In this document: piece by piece, positions 25,942 to 36,426 of the stretch
Layout: the number at the start of each line of letters is the position of its first letter
How positions within the stretch are numbered: the stretch's first letter is position 1
Origin: Neurospora intermedia
Taxonomy: Eukaryota > Ascomycota > Sordariomycetes > Sordariales > Sordariaceae
DNA: 64,000 nt
Direction: 5' to 3'
Assembly: GCA_037102815.1 (NCBI GenBank)
Contig: BTPP01000002.1
Span: forward strand, 4,650,001-4,714,000
Translations under genes and position numbers: made by a program
The notes under the pieces: model-generated
The model's database searches: none
Told to the model about the DNA's origin: nothing
Seen by the model: the letters and a program-made list of their open reading frames with translations, nothing else

Positions 25942-28369
25942 ATGTCGCCTCACGACCAGACATCCGTTCCCGAGAGCCAGCTTGGCATCCCCCCAAATGC
26001 CCCTACGCATGCCGCCGATTCCGAGCAAGAGGTAGTAGTCGCGTCATTGACGCCCGCGACTGCCTCTGACCCGAGTACAGTGGACCGAGAGGATGCGAAC
26101 GACACCCAACATGAAGAGACCGATTTGATGTCTTCGGTTGCTACCCTAAAGCCCACCACCTCTCCCACCACAACAACTGCCACGCAGTACCTTACGATTG
26201 AATCGCGGACGTACATCGACCCCACTCCACCCACCCCGGCCGTCTCGCAACCTCCTTCTCGAAGCCCCTCTACAGCTCCTCCGCGGTCGAGACGTGGCTC
26301 CGGCTCCGACGGCGTATCACCCACCAGGTCGGACGTCGCATACGATGATAAGAAATATGCAAGTGACGACGAGCGTGAGAGCGGGTCCAGGTCCGAGCTG
26401 CAGAGCATCATGGAGCAGTTCAGCGAAGGAGGTGGAGGTCCCGGCGCAGAGGAAGTCATGAGCCCCAGGTTAGAGATGGCGTCGCCTTTGCTGGCCAGTC
26501 CCGCACAGTATCCGCCCCGCAAATCGAGCCTCGAACCACTTGCTCCCTCTATGGTCCAACAACTCCAGGACTTGCAAGGCTTAAGCTTGTCAAGCACATC
26601 TTCTGCGACTTCGCCTTTGAAGGAAAAGGGCAGGGAAGAGCTGGCTCCCCCAGTCCCCCCAAAAGACGACCCGTTCCATACCGGTGGCAGTCCATCACAG
26701 GCTCAAAAACAAAAACGTCATAGCATTCAGAGCTTGGAAACGCCAATGTCTCCCACAACCTCACTTCATCGCCCTCCTCCTCCCGAGCCAGAGCCCGAGC
26801 CGCCGTTACCGTTCGATTTCCATCGCTTTGTCGAACAGCTCCGAAACAAAAAGGCCGACCCTGTTGCAAGATACCTCAAGTCTTTCCTGTTCGAATTCGG
26901 CAAGAGGCAATGGATGGTCCATGAGCAGGTCAAAATCATCAGCGACTTCCTCGCATTCATTTCAAACAAAATGGCACAGTGCGAGGTATGGAGGAGCGTG
27001 TCAGATGCCGAGTTCGACAATGCCAGGGAAGGCATGGAGAAGCTTGTCATGAACCGGCTCTATACTCAAACCTTCTCTCCCGCAATACCTCCACCACAAC
27101 CAATTCCCGGCGCCAAAAACAAGGGGCGGCGTGGGGAACGGCCAATGGGACCAGGACGGCGTGGACAGCACCAGGAAGATGTTGAACGGGATGAGGTTCT
27201 TTCTCAAAAGATCAACATTTACCACTGGGTAAAAGAGGAACATCTCGATATTCCTCCGGTTAGTGAAAGCGGCAAACGGTTCCTCAAGCTGGCACAACAA
27301 GGTGAAAACTATCATGGCTTCTCGATGTGTGGCTATCGCTGACAAAACCGCAGAGCTCCTGAAGATCAAGTCATACCGCGCACCGCGAGACAAGATTATA
27401 TGTGTCTTGAACTGCTGCAAGGTTATATTTGGTCTCCTTAAACACTCAAAATCGGACGGGTCGGCGGACTCGTTCATGCCGATGCTCATTTATGTCGTGC
27501 TCCAAGCCAACCCGGAACACTTGGTGTCTAATGTCCAATACATCCTCAGATTCCGCAATCAAGACAAGCTCGGCGGAGAAGCCGGCTACTACCTCTCCTC
27601 TCTAGTAAGTTATTGGCACAACGCTGTCCGATTCTGATCTACTAACTTTTTTCTAGATGGGAGCAATTCAGTTCATTGAGAACATGGATCGAACGACACT
27701 CACCATCACGGACGAGGAGTTTGAGAAGAACGTCGAGGCGGCAGTGTCTGCCATTGCGGAAAAGCATAGGGCCGAATCACCTCCACCTCCAGAGCAGTCT
27801 GAGAAATCAGCCGCCGTGCCAATGCTAAGTGCTGGAGAGTCATCGCAAGTCCGGGCCTCACTTGAAGTTGGCGGTCCTGCAACACCGCGCCGGTCCAGCT
27901 CTTCCAATGAGGCCAGAGAAAGCAGTGAATATGGTGCGAATGAGGAAAAGGCGGCTATAGCAGGACTGCTGAGCACGATCCAGAAGCCTTTGAGCACCCT
28001 CGGTCGATTCTTTTCTGACGAAGGAGCATCTTCGGCAGCAGACCAAGATGTCCCTAGCCCAGCCCACACGCCTCTCCCAGAGCAGGAAGCTCGTCGTCAG
28101 AGATTATCTGCTGAAGAGGCGGCTGCAAGACAAGCTAGTGCCGAAGCTGCTGAGGCACAACGACTGTTCCGTGCTGAACATGCCAACGTAGTGGAAACAC
28201 TCGCAGGCATGTTTCCGGATCTCGATCGCGAAGTAATCAGCGATGTGGTGTATCAGAAGGAAGGAAGGTGAGTATCCCTGTCCCTTTTCACATCATCCAA
28301 GGAGTTTAGCTCACGCTTTCTCGTAGGGTTGGTTTGGCCGTCGACGCTTGTCTCGCCCTGTCGGCATAA
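25942..28369 (+). CDS. vps9: VPS9-domain Rab5-type guanine nucleotide exchange factor
   Basis: Activates Rab5/Vps21-class GTPases on endosomes and is needed for vacuolar protein sorting. Four exons: 25942-27301, 27354-27604, 27657-28267 and 28327-28369, giving 754 aa. Each junction restores conserved sequence: LAQQ|ELLKIKSYRAP, YYLSSL|MGAIQFIENMD and YQKEG|RVGLAVDACLAL. Residues 1-290 are Ser/Pro-rich and disordered. A helical bundle near 295-370 precedes the VPS9 catalytic domain (about 420-590), with KIICVLNCCKVIFGLL, DSFMPMLIYVVLQANPEHL and the GEAGYYLSS segment. A CUE ubiquitin-binding domain (MFPDLDREVISDVVYQKEG) closes the protein at about 712-754. The start is the ATG in GCATGTCGCC; the open frame upstream has only a TTG. 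The third intron and the 43-nt last exon are required to complete the CUE domain. Confidence 0.95.
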
Positions 28370-28809
28370 TAAAATGGGCAAAGACTTGCAAAGGTGGAAG
28401 TTGGCTTGGCCAAGGCCAGACCAGGAGAAAATGGGCACCATCCTTTCATGAAGCACTTGACAGGAATGCAGCAGTCGATTGTACGCTCGCAATGCGTGTT
28501 GGCGCCATGGAGGGCTCAGTGATTGAGTCGAGACATTGAGGTGCTGGGAGTAGGTGAACATAGGGTCGGGGGTCATTGAATTAATACAGCCTGAGATACC
28601 ACTTATCAAAACATGATTAGAGACCATTTATTTAAAAACTTTTGTTACCATTGGTTGGTGGTGCCTTTGTTCGCTGTCTGCTACCCTATTGTGTGTTGCG
28701 TTCCGTGTTCGGCTCAAACCCAAGGAATTTCCACCCTGGTTATGACTCATTCAGTCATTCATGCCATCTTAAGACTTGTCCCCAGACAACAACTCAACAA
28801 CATCTCAAA
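28370..28809. other. Intergenic region between vps9 and the initiator tRNA gene
   Basis: About 440 bp containing the vps9 3' UTR and the 5' flank of the tRNA gene. No further gene is seen. Confidence 0.5.
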
Positions 28810-28881
28810 AGCTGCATGGCGCAGCGGAAGCGCGCCGGGCTCATAACCCGGAGGTCACTCGATCGAAACGAGTTGCAGCTA
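28810..28881 (+). tRNA. Initiator tRNA-Met (CAU)
   Basis: A 72-nt intronless cloverleaf. The seven-pair acceptor stem AGCTGCA/TGCAGCT begins with the A1:U72 pair typical of eukaryotic initiators and is followed by A73. The anticodon stem is CCGGG/CCCGG around the loop CTCATAA, with the CAT anticodon at 28842-28844. The three G:C pairs next to the loop (GGG/CCC) and the T-loop region ATCGAAAC in place of TTC are initiator hallmarks. A T run at 28890-28897 fits an RNA polymerase III terminator. A and B boxes are intact (TGGCGCAGCGG and GATCGAAAC regions). Confidence 0.97.
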
Positions 28882-29323
28882 AAATCTTCTTTTTTTTCTT
28901 GACTTCTGTCCTTCGGTGTCGAAGGTCTCGCGACCTGTTTTTCTTGTCTCGGGATTTCCTGTTTCCTTTTTCATTCTTTTTGGTTATTCTCTTTTGCGTG
29001 GCGCTTTCTGCTTCAAACCCTGCATCCATCCATCAGACCGTGCGCTTCTAGTAACCATTATATGATCAACAATGTCATGTCCGAGGGCCTTCTTCCTGAC
29101 TGACATTCATGCATCTTGTTGACGCGGTTGAATGCGGCTCGCAAGTTCCAGTCCGCTGACTAAGCACTTCATCGCACCTACAACGCACGGACGTCCTATG
29201 CACATATTGGCCTACAACCTCGCGTTGCTGCTGGGCCAAATCTCAACTGCACGACACCTTCTCACCCCTCTTAACCCCTCCATTTTTCTGTCTTCATCAT
29301 TCCCACCATCATCTCCGCCCACA
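28882..29323. other. Region between the tRNA gene and the asparagine-synthetase-like gene
   Basis: Starts with the pol III terminator T run. The frame of the next gene is open upstream to an ATG at 29132, giving a possible 64-residue N-terminal extension; I treat this as 5' UTR for the reason given in that entry. Confidence 0.5.
28890..28897 (+). terminator. RNA polymerase III terminator of the tRNA gene
   Basis: Eight T residues nine bases after the 3' end of the initiator tRNA gene, the normal kind of pol III stop signal. Confidence 0.85.
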
Positions 29324-31423
29324 ATGTGCGGCATCCATGCCGTCCTCACCCCCCCGGGCGTCACCCACATCGTCTCTTCAGACTTGACTCGCTGTCTCTG
29401 CAACCGTGGTCCAGATTACCTCGGCCAGGTTGAGAGGCGCGTCACCTCTTCAACCAACAACGACTCAACGGACTGCTGGACATTAAAGCTCACATCCACC
29501 GTCCTCGCCCTTCGCGGCGATCATGTCGCTAAACAACCGCTCTCCGACCTAGACGCGGACAAAGGCTCCGTGCTCTGCTGGAACGGCGAGGCTTGGCGCA
29601 TCAATGGTGAACCCGTCAGTGGCAACGATGGAGAGGAGATTTGGCGGATGCTGAGGGGAGTGGAAGCTAGTGCTTCTGTGACTACTACTACTCCTATTTC
29701 GATGGAAGAGGAGAAGGAAAAGCATATTCTGGATGTCTTCCGAGCCATTGAAGGTCCGTTTGCCTTTGTTTACTGGCATGAGGCGGGCCGGAAAGTCTTC
29801 TTTGGTAGGGACCGGCTGGGAAGGAGGTCGCTTATGATGAAGAGGGATGAGCGGACTGCAGAGGTGGTGTTATCGAGCGTTGCGGAGGGGTTGAACGGTG
29901 GTGATACCAATGCCAATTCCAACACGAACGGTTGGAAGGAAGTGGAGGCTGATGGGATTTATGTGCTTGATTTGGGCATGTTGCCTTTGTCAGGCGAGGG
30001 TGTAACATCTGCGGTGTTGCAGCCGGTGCGAAGGGATTGGATCGAGGGTGTTGACCCCGCCGAGTTTGTGAGTACCTTGCGTTGCCGTCTGTGACTTTTC
30101 CTGTGTAGTTGAATTTTGTATCTTGCGAATACGCGCGGCATGGCTATACATGGGTAAGGGTGTTGTTCAAACTCACTACTCTCTCTGTTACAGGTTTCCA
30201 GCATCGGCAGATTCAACAAGTCTCTCCCACCCGCCTCGGGTTACGCGCCACTGTCAGCAACTTCCCCCTCGGTAGCTGCGCTGAAGCAACAACTTATCGA
30301 CTCCCTGTCTCTACGCGTTCTCAACATTCCGCAGCCTCCGAATGCAGACAGAGTAGCACACGACACTCGCGTCGCGGTTCTCTTCTCCGGAGGTTTGGAT
30401 TGCACTGTCCTTGCGAGACTAGCGCACGAGGTTATGGACCCGGAGCAAGGGATCGATCTCCTGAACGTGGCGTTCGAAAACCCGCGCGTTGTGGCCCAGC
30501 TTCGCAAGGATCATGCCAAGAACAACGGTCCCAATGGTGAAGTCGATGTCGATAGCATCGACTTCTACGAGGCCTGTCCCGACAGAATTACCGGCAGAAA
30601 GTCGTTCGCCGAGCTGCAGAGAGTCTGTCCTGGACGGGCCTTCCGGTTTGTAGCTGTAAGTTGTTGTTTATCCTTTTGGTTTCCCGTTCACCATGTCCCA
30701 TTCGCACCGATCCATCTCTTTCTAACATATGTACTCTTCCTACTCACCAGGTAAACGTCCCCTATACCGAAACCCTTTCCCACCGCCAACAGGTGATCTC
30801 CCTCATCTACCCGCACAACACCGAAATGGATCTCTCCATCGGCTACGCCCTCTACTTCGCCGCGCGCGGCCAAGGCGCGTGCACCCACCTAGACGGCCGA
30901 GTGGAGGAGGAGTACACCTCCCCGGCCCGCGTCCTTCTGTCCGGCTTGGGAGCCGACGAACTCTTCGGTGGTTATTCCCGCCACCCGTCCGCCTATGAGA
31001 GGGCCGGATATGCCGGTCTTGTTGATGAACTCTTGCTGGACGTTGGTCGTCTGGGCAAGCGGAACCTTGGTCGCGATGATCGGGCCATGTCTCACTGGAG
31101 TAAGGAAGTGAGGTTTCCTTATCTGGACGAGAGGCTGGTGAGGTGGGCCATGGACACTCCGGCATGGGAGAAGTGTGACTTTGAGAACGAGGGAGGGGAA
31201 GTCGAGCCTGGTAAGCGAGTTTTGAGGTTGCTCGCTCTGGAGTTGGGTATGGAAGGCGTGGCGAAGGAGAAGAAAAGGGCTGTAAGTTTGACGACTTTCC
31301 CCGGGTCTCGTCGTGATAAAAGAAATAACTTCTGACTGACGCTTACAACCACAGATACAATTCGGCGCAAGAACCGCCAAGATGGAAAGCGGAAGGGTGA
31401 AAGGAACCACCCTGATCTCCTAA
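29324..31423 (+). CDS. Asparagine synthetase domain-containing protein (ASNSD1/YML096W type)
   Basis: Four exons: 29324-30067, 30194-30655, 30751-31281 and 31355-31423, encoding 601 aa. The N-terminal class II glutamine amidotransferase domain (residues 1 to about 235) begins MCGIHAVLTPPG, with Cys2 as the expected nucleophile after Met removal, followed by CNRGPDYLG and a GRDRLGRRSL motif. The synthetase domain has the ATP-binding PP-loop SGGLD near residues 313-317, then LSGLGADELFGGYSRH near 463-480 and a conserved RFPYLDERLV-type segment. This layout and length match the divergent asparagine-synthetase-like proteins rather than the canonical enzyme, and its true substrate is not established. 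The start at 29324 was chosen because the amidotransferase Cys must be N-terminal; an in-frame ATG at 29132 would bury it. The introns have GTGAGT, GTAAGT and GTAAGT donors with CAG acceptors. Confidence 0.93.
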
Positions 31424-32705
31424 ATAATCACGATTCTAGTGACTGAGTTCAGTCCACCCGCTTGACGGCTTGCTTCCAAATCCGAATCCGAGAATAGTCC
31501 AAGACCCCCTGGAACCTTGCGGTGATGATTTTTACAGATACTTCCGAGTCACCGGTCCAACCAGATCCGACAACCCTTGCTTGTTGCAGGGCTTGCGAAT
31601 TTGCTGGGCTCCGTGTCGTCGTGGTTTTGGTTTTGTTGCAGGATCGAAGCCCTTCCCGGGGCTCGGCTCGCTTGCCTCTCCTTGCTTGTGCCGTTGTCTT
31701 TTTTTTGCAATTCTAATTGCTCTCGACAATGATGTACAAAAGGCAGATCTGAGCTTGGTCGAAAGGGGTCTTTGGATGGGTTCGGACTTTGGAAGCATGC
31801 ACTACAGGCAAGATGGGAGAAAGCTGTTAGTGCAGCGCTCCTCGCCTTTGTTTACTTACGTAGTCGAAATAGCATATTCTACTGTATATAAGCAATTTGA
31901 CCATTAGGATTATATCTTCACTGCCAGAGTCCTACGAGCTATAATGGCAAACCCACCGATACGGCTCGCTTCGCTAGGGAGAGAGCATGCAGACAACACT
32001 CCTTTTTTTCAAGATAAAGTGGTGAGGGGCTGGTTACAAGCCGACAACATGCAAATCACTTCACGTTATCACGTAACGAAGAAAATCGATATACTCACGG
32101 GGGCAAATGAAAGAAGGCGGCAATGGGCGTGATGTCCGCTCATCGGGTCTGTTTTCATGTGTCAGCTAGGAGGGAACACGCAACTCCAAGACTGTATATA
32201 CATATCCTTACGACAGCAATCTCAAGGTCCCTTCTGTTGGTGATTTTGGTTTCGTTCAAGGCCTGGTTTTGTCTGATATCTCCGTCCGTACCGAACGTCC
32301 CAATCTCCTGTGCCGTTGCGAGCGGTTTGGATCCATCTTCCCAATACCTGCTCAACGGCAATCGTCGTGCTTCGGATGGGCCGTCCGCCCAAAGCTTCTT
32401 CGACTTTCTGAGATGCCGATTCAGATCGCCATTGGACGAAGGCCGCTGGCCGGATTGTGATCTGTGCCTTGACGCAGTTTCCGGGGATCGGGTATCCCCC
32501 GTCCCACCTTCTTCATAGCAATAAGCTCTCCTGCGACAGTTGTGCGACTTCGTGGGGGCGTCTGAGAAGCCGAGTTGGGGCTGAACATGTCCCAAATAAT
32601 GACAGGAAACTCCGTTAACGCCGAGCATATTTTCCAGATCCCCAACCAAATCCGAACATGTAGAATAAGCGTCCACGTGAAATAATATCAGATGAATGAA
32701 ACAAA
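31424..32705. other. Convergent intergenic region
   Basis: Lies between the 3' ends of the asparagine-synthetase-like gene (+) and SF3A2 (-). Short overlapping ORFs only; nothing recognisable. Confidence 0.5.
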
Positions 32706-33449
32706 TCACCTCCTCCCCGTCAACCCAGGCGCCGCATTGAAGCGCTCCTCACGCTCCGTCATGAACATGATCTGCACCCAGTACTCCTTGCTATCCGGGT
32801 CCCAAAACTCAAACTGCTTATCCTCGCGCTTGTCCAGTTCGCGCGCCGGGATTTTGAACCCACACGTCTCGTACGGCTCCGCGGCGACCAGGAGGTACTG
32901 GTAGTTCCTGTCTGGTTCCTCGACCCTTTGGCTAAAGGCGCTCATGACCTGCCACTTGGGCGTGACGCCCGGGGCAATATCCGGGTACTGCAGCTGAAAC
33001 AGCAATCCCTGCTGGCGGGTGATGGGGTCGCGCACTTTCGTGATCTTGTATCCGGGGCGACCAATCTTGACCACGTTCTTGCGCACGCCGCCGGCGCCCA
33101 GTCCCAAAGCGGCGAAACCCGCGCCGACGACGCCGACGGGGAGACCCGTCTGCGGATCAACCTCGCCTTTGCCTTCCTTTTGCTCGCGGGCGGCACGGCG
33201 AGCGAGGTTTGTTTGATGCTTCTTGCCTTGGGTGTGGGCGAGGTAGGAGCCGTCGTTCTGGTGCACCGTCAAACACAGACGGCATTCGAAGGAGCCGAGA
33301 TGGTTGCGGAAGATGTACGGGTCCTTGTCGAGATCGATGGTCTCGAGAGCGAGCTTGCGCAGACGCTCGCGACGGTCGGCGTTGGTGGCGGAGTGGGAGG
33401 CTACGCCGCCGCCGCCGAATTTGGAGCCCGCGCGGTTCTGGTAATCCAT
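32706..33449 (-). CDS. sf3a2: Splicing factor 3A subunit 2 (SF3a66/Prp11)
   Basis: Component of the SF3a complex of the U2 snRNP, required for pre-spliceosome assembly in the nucleus. A single 247-residue ORF runs from the ATG at 33449-33447 to TGA at 32708-32706. The N-terminus MDYQNRAGSKFGGGG is the family signature. A matrin-type C2H2 zinc finger follows at about 55-80 (FECRLCLTVHQNDGSYLAHT, then QGKKH). The conserved C-terminal domain includes GRPGYKITKVRDP, LLFQLQYPDI, WQVMSAFSQRVE, YQYLLVAAEPYETCGFKIP and EYWVQIMF. The Pro-rich C-terminal heptad tail of the animal proteins is absent, as is usual in fungi. The GC-rich coding region leaves a 185-codon antisense ORF that I reject. Confidence 0.97.
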   Translation of the reverse strand: MDYQNRAGSKFGGGGVASHSATNADRRERLRKLALETIDLDKDPYIFRNHLGSFECRLCLTVHQNDGSYLAHTQGKKHQTNLARRAAREQKEGKGEVDPQTGLPVGVVGAGFAALGLGAGGVRKNVVKIGRPGYKITKVRDPITRQQGLLFQLQYPDIAPGVTPKWQVMSAFSQRVEEPDRNYQYLLVAAEPYETCGFKIPARELDKREDKQFEFWDPDSKEYWVQIMFMTEREERFNAAPGLTGRR

Positions 33450-34356
33450 GTTGTTGTCGTTTCGTATCTCTTATTATCAGACTAGATCGTATGGAATTTG
33501 AGGGGGGTGATGTATGTGTGTCGTGGCAGAATGGGGGTCGAGATAAGGCGATGGACCGTGGGTGGTGGTTATGGGTTTCGATGATGGATGATATCAGGTG
33601 TAATTGATGGGACAGGTGTGGACTCCCCAAGACGCGCCGTGGAAAAGTCGAGACAGGCGTTCAGGCGAAAGAGACTGAGCTTTCTGATTGGTCAGCTGAT
33701 GGCAGCTGCCAACCTTCTGCAAGTGTTAGCGACAATGCAGGAGGTTTGAGTTGACATCGATTAGTACAGAGCAAAGCCATGGCTTGATGAGGCTGTGAAT
33801 TGCATTTCTGTTGACAAAATGTGGTCCGGTTGTCCATTCGATATGATATCTGAAGAGCGCACATGTCCCTTCCTCACCTCCTGTTAGACTTGATAGAGCT
33901 GTTTCGACATGGTGTAATATAGGGTCATGGCCGCTATCGCTTCCATCACACCACAAGGTCGAACAATTTCAGGTAGTAGGAAATGTATATCACTGTATTT
34001 TCAATCTCTGCTTTGGACAACGGACCCAATTGTCTTGTCTGCTGTCACCTGGGATAACGATACTATTGCGGCATCGGTGGAGCTCACCTTATCGTGGCCG
34101 ATGCCGCTGAGTCTGTGGGCGCCTGCCGTCTCAATACCGGAATGGCGCTGGAAGGTGTGCTGTAAACCTCGGGATCCGGCGGCTAGACCCCGGAATTGCG
34201 GGGAAGGAACGGCAATGGCTTCCGTTCTTCTCCACCGATCGCCGGTATAGAGTAGCATACATAGTACATGTCATCCTGTCTTGGCTGAAGCTCCCGTGGG
34301 CCTGATCAGTTCATGACCGTTTGTTTCTCGATGTGTTGTGATAGACTCTGTACACT
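33450..34356. other. Divergent intergenic region
   Basis: Sits between the 5' ends of SF3A2 (-) and the CoA-transferase gene (+), so it should contain both promoters. No gene is seen. Confidence 0.5.
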
Positions 34357-35852
34357 ATGATGCGCCGCGGTTTGTTCAAGGCCGTTCGTGCTACGGCGCT
34401 GAGCCGTTCCTTTCCGGCGACAACTCGTCGTTGCTTCGCCAGCTCCTCAGTCCGTTTCGCGGATGGAACACTTCCACTTGAGGGTTATCGTGTGCTAGAC
34501 ATGACCAGAGTGCTGGCTGGGGTAAGAAGACAATTCACCCTCACACTGGGACCCGCTGACATGCTCTTCCATCCAGCCTTACTGTACACAAATTCTAGGA
34601 GATCTTGGGTGAGTCCATCGACCCTGGATTGCGCGAGCGCCAGCTGAGACCCTTTGAGCGCAGAAGTGATCAAGATCGAGCATCCCGTAAGAGGCGACGA
34701 TACTCGAGCATGGGGGCCACCATATGCCAGCTACAAGTCCGGTTCGTCCATGGAGGGACCGGGTGAATCGGCCTACTTTCTGGGAGTCAACCGAAACAAG
34801 AAGTCGCTTGCCCTTTCATTCCAAGACCCAGCAGGCGTGGAGATTCTGCAGAAGCTGGCGGCCAAGTGTGACATCCTCGTGGAAAACTACATCCCGGGAT
34901 CGCTCAAGAAGTACGGCTTGGACTACGAGACCCTCCGCCAGATCAACCCAGCACTCATCTACGCATCCATTACCGGCTACGGACAGACTGGGCCGTACTC
35001 AAAGCGGGCTGGTTACGATGTTATGGTGGAAGCCGAATTTGGCCTTATGCACATCACCGGTAATAGGGATGGCCCGCCGGTCAAGGTCGGCGTGGCTGTG
35101 ACGGATCTCACTACAGGATTGTATACGAGCAACAGTATCATGGCGGCCTTGCTTGCCCGTGCCAAAACAGGCAGAGGGCAATGGATTGATGCTTGCTTGA
35201 GCGACTGCCAGACGGCCACTCTAGCGAATATCGCAAGCAGCTCCCTGATCAGCGGAAAGAAGGACTCCGGCCGGTGGGGAACGGCCCATCGTAAGTGTCC
35301 CCACGTTGATCCCTTCTGTCGGGAAATGGGCCGCTAACAACCATAGCCTCGATTGTTCCGTATAAGGCGTTCGAAACCAAGGATGGTGACATTCTCTTTG
35401 GCGGAGGAAATGATCGATTATTCGGCATCCTATGCGACGGCCTGGGTCGGCCCGAGTGGAAGGATGACCCAAAGTACAAGATCAACGCGCAGCGGGTAGC
35501 GAACCGGGTCGAGCTCGAGGCGGAGATCGAGAAGATTACAAAGACCAAGACGACTCAGGAATGGCTGGACATCTTTGAGGGTAAAGGTCTGCCTTATGCT
35601 GCGATTAACGACATTCTCACCACCCTCACTCACGAGCATACTCTTGCTCGCAACATGGTGGTTGAGGTAGAACATGAAGAGTGTGGGCCCATCAAGATGG
35701 TGAACTCGCCTGTCAAGTACTCCGAGACAACTCCCACGATTAGAAGTCCGCCACCTACGCTAGGACAGCATACCGACGAGGTCTTGAGGGATCATGTAGG
35801 CTTGAGCGACGAGCAAATACGCCAGCTGAGGGAAAAGGGGGTAGTGAAATGA
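34357..35852 (+). CDS. Mitochondrial class III CoA-transferase (CaiB/BaiF family, SUGCT-like)
   Basis: Probably moves CoA between dicarboxylic acids in mitochondria, like succinate-hydroxymethylglutarate CoA-transferase; the exact substrates are inferred. Four exons: 34357-34521, 34577-34608, 34659-35290 and 35347-35852, encoding 444 aa. The N-terminus (MMRRGLFKAVRATALSRSF) is Arg/Ser-rich without acids, like a mitochondrial presequence. Then comes the family core: YRVLDMTRVLAG|PYCTQILGDLG|AEVIKIEHP. The middle exon is only 32 nt. Further motifs are GVNRNKKSLALSF, LVENYIPGSLKKYGLDY, YASITGYGQTGPY and GYDVMVEAEFGLMHITG. The likely catalytic Asp215 lies in VAVTDLTTGLY, and HPSIVPYKAF is completed across the third intron. 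The second intron must end GAG|C to keep this sequence, although a CAG lies five bases downstream. Confidence 0.93.
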
Positions 35853-36426
35853 TGGCTATCGTGGTAATGTAGATGGTGTTTAATAGTTGTCGAGTTTGTT
35901 GTTAGCGCAGCATCACAAAATGAAGTCCCTTCAACATCGTTTCAATTTTGCTTTGACGTATGGACGGGTTAGGGTTATATATGCGTCTCACGTGGTCAAT
36001 GCTGTCGCTACACTGACAGTGAGCTACAACTGCCCTTCCGGCTTCCCCGTACTATTCCAGCTCAACATCATCCCATTTCGGGAAGCCGCGACGCCTTTCA
36101 TTCCTTCCGATTCTCGCCTTTTAGGTTCTCCCACCAAATTTTTTTTTCCGTGTTCTTCTATTCGTCTTATGTGCAGTGACTCGAAAACCTCTTTGGTGGA
36201 AAGGCTCGCCATGGAGAGTTTGGCAAAAACGGTTAGAAGGAAGATTTCATGACATTGTCGACAGAAGCGTAGTTCATAAACAAGGACGATAATATCATTA
36301 GTGAGTCTACACATACTCCAGATGTCAGTCGCAATCAACACACTAAAATCCATCGTGTATCACCAAGGTTAAATCATAAGCACCATATAACACACCCGCC
36401 CATCTTTAAATCCAACCTTCGCCATC
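35853..36426. other. Intergenic region upstream of the PHD-finger gene
   Basis: Holds the CoA-transferase 3' UTR and the promoter and 5' UTR of the PHD gene. An ORF at 35887-36252 has no recognisable motif. Confidence 0.5.

Noticed and set aside
32928-33485. 185-codon ORF antisense to SF3A2
   Set aside because: Shadow of the conserved SF3A2 frame on the other strand.
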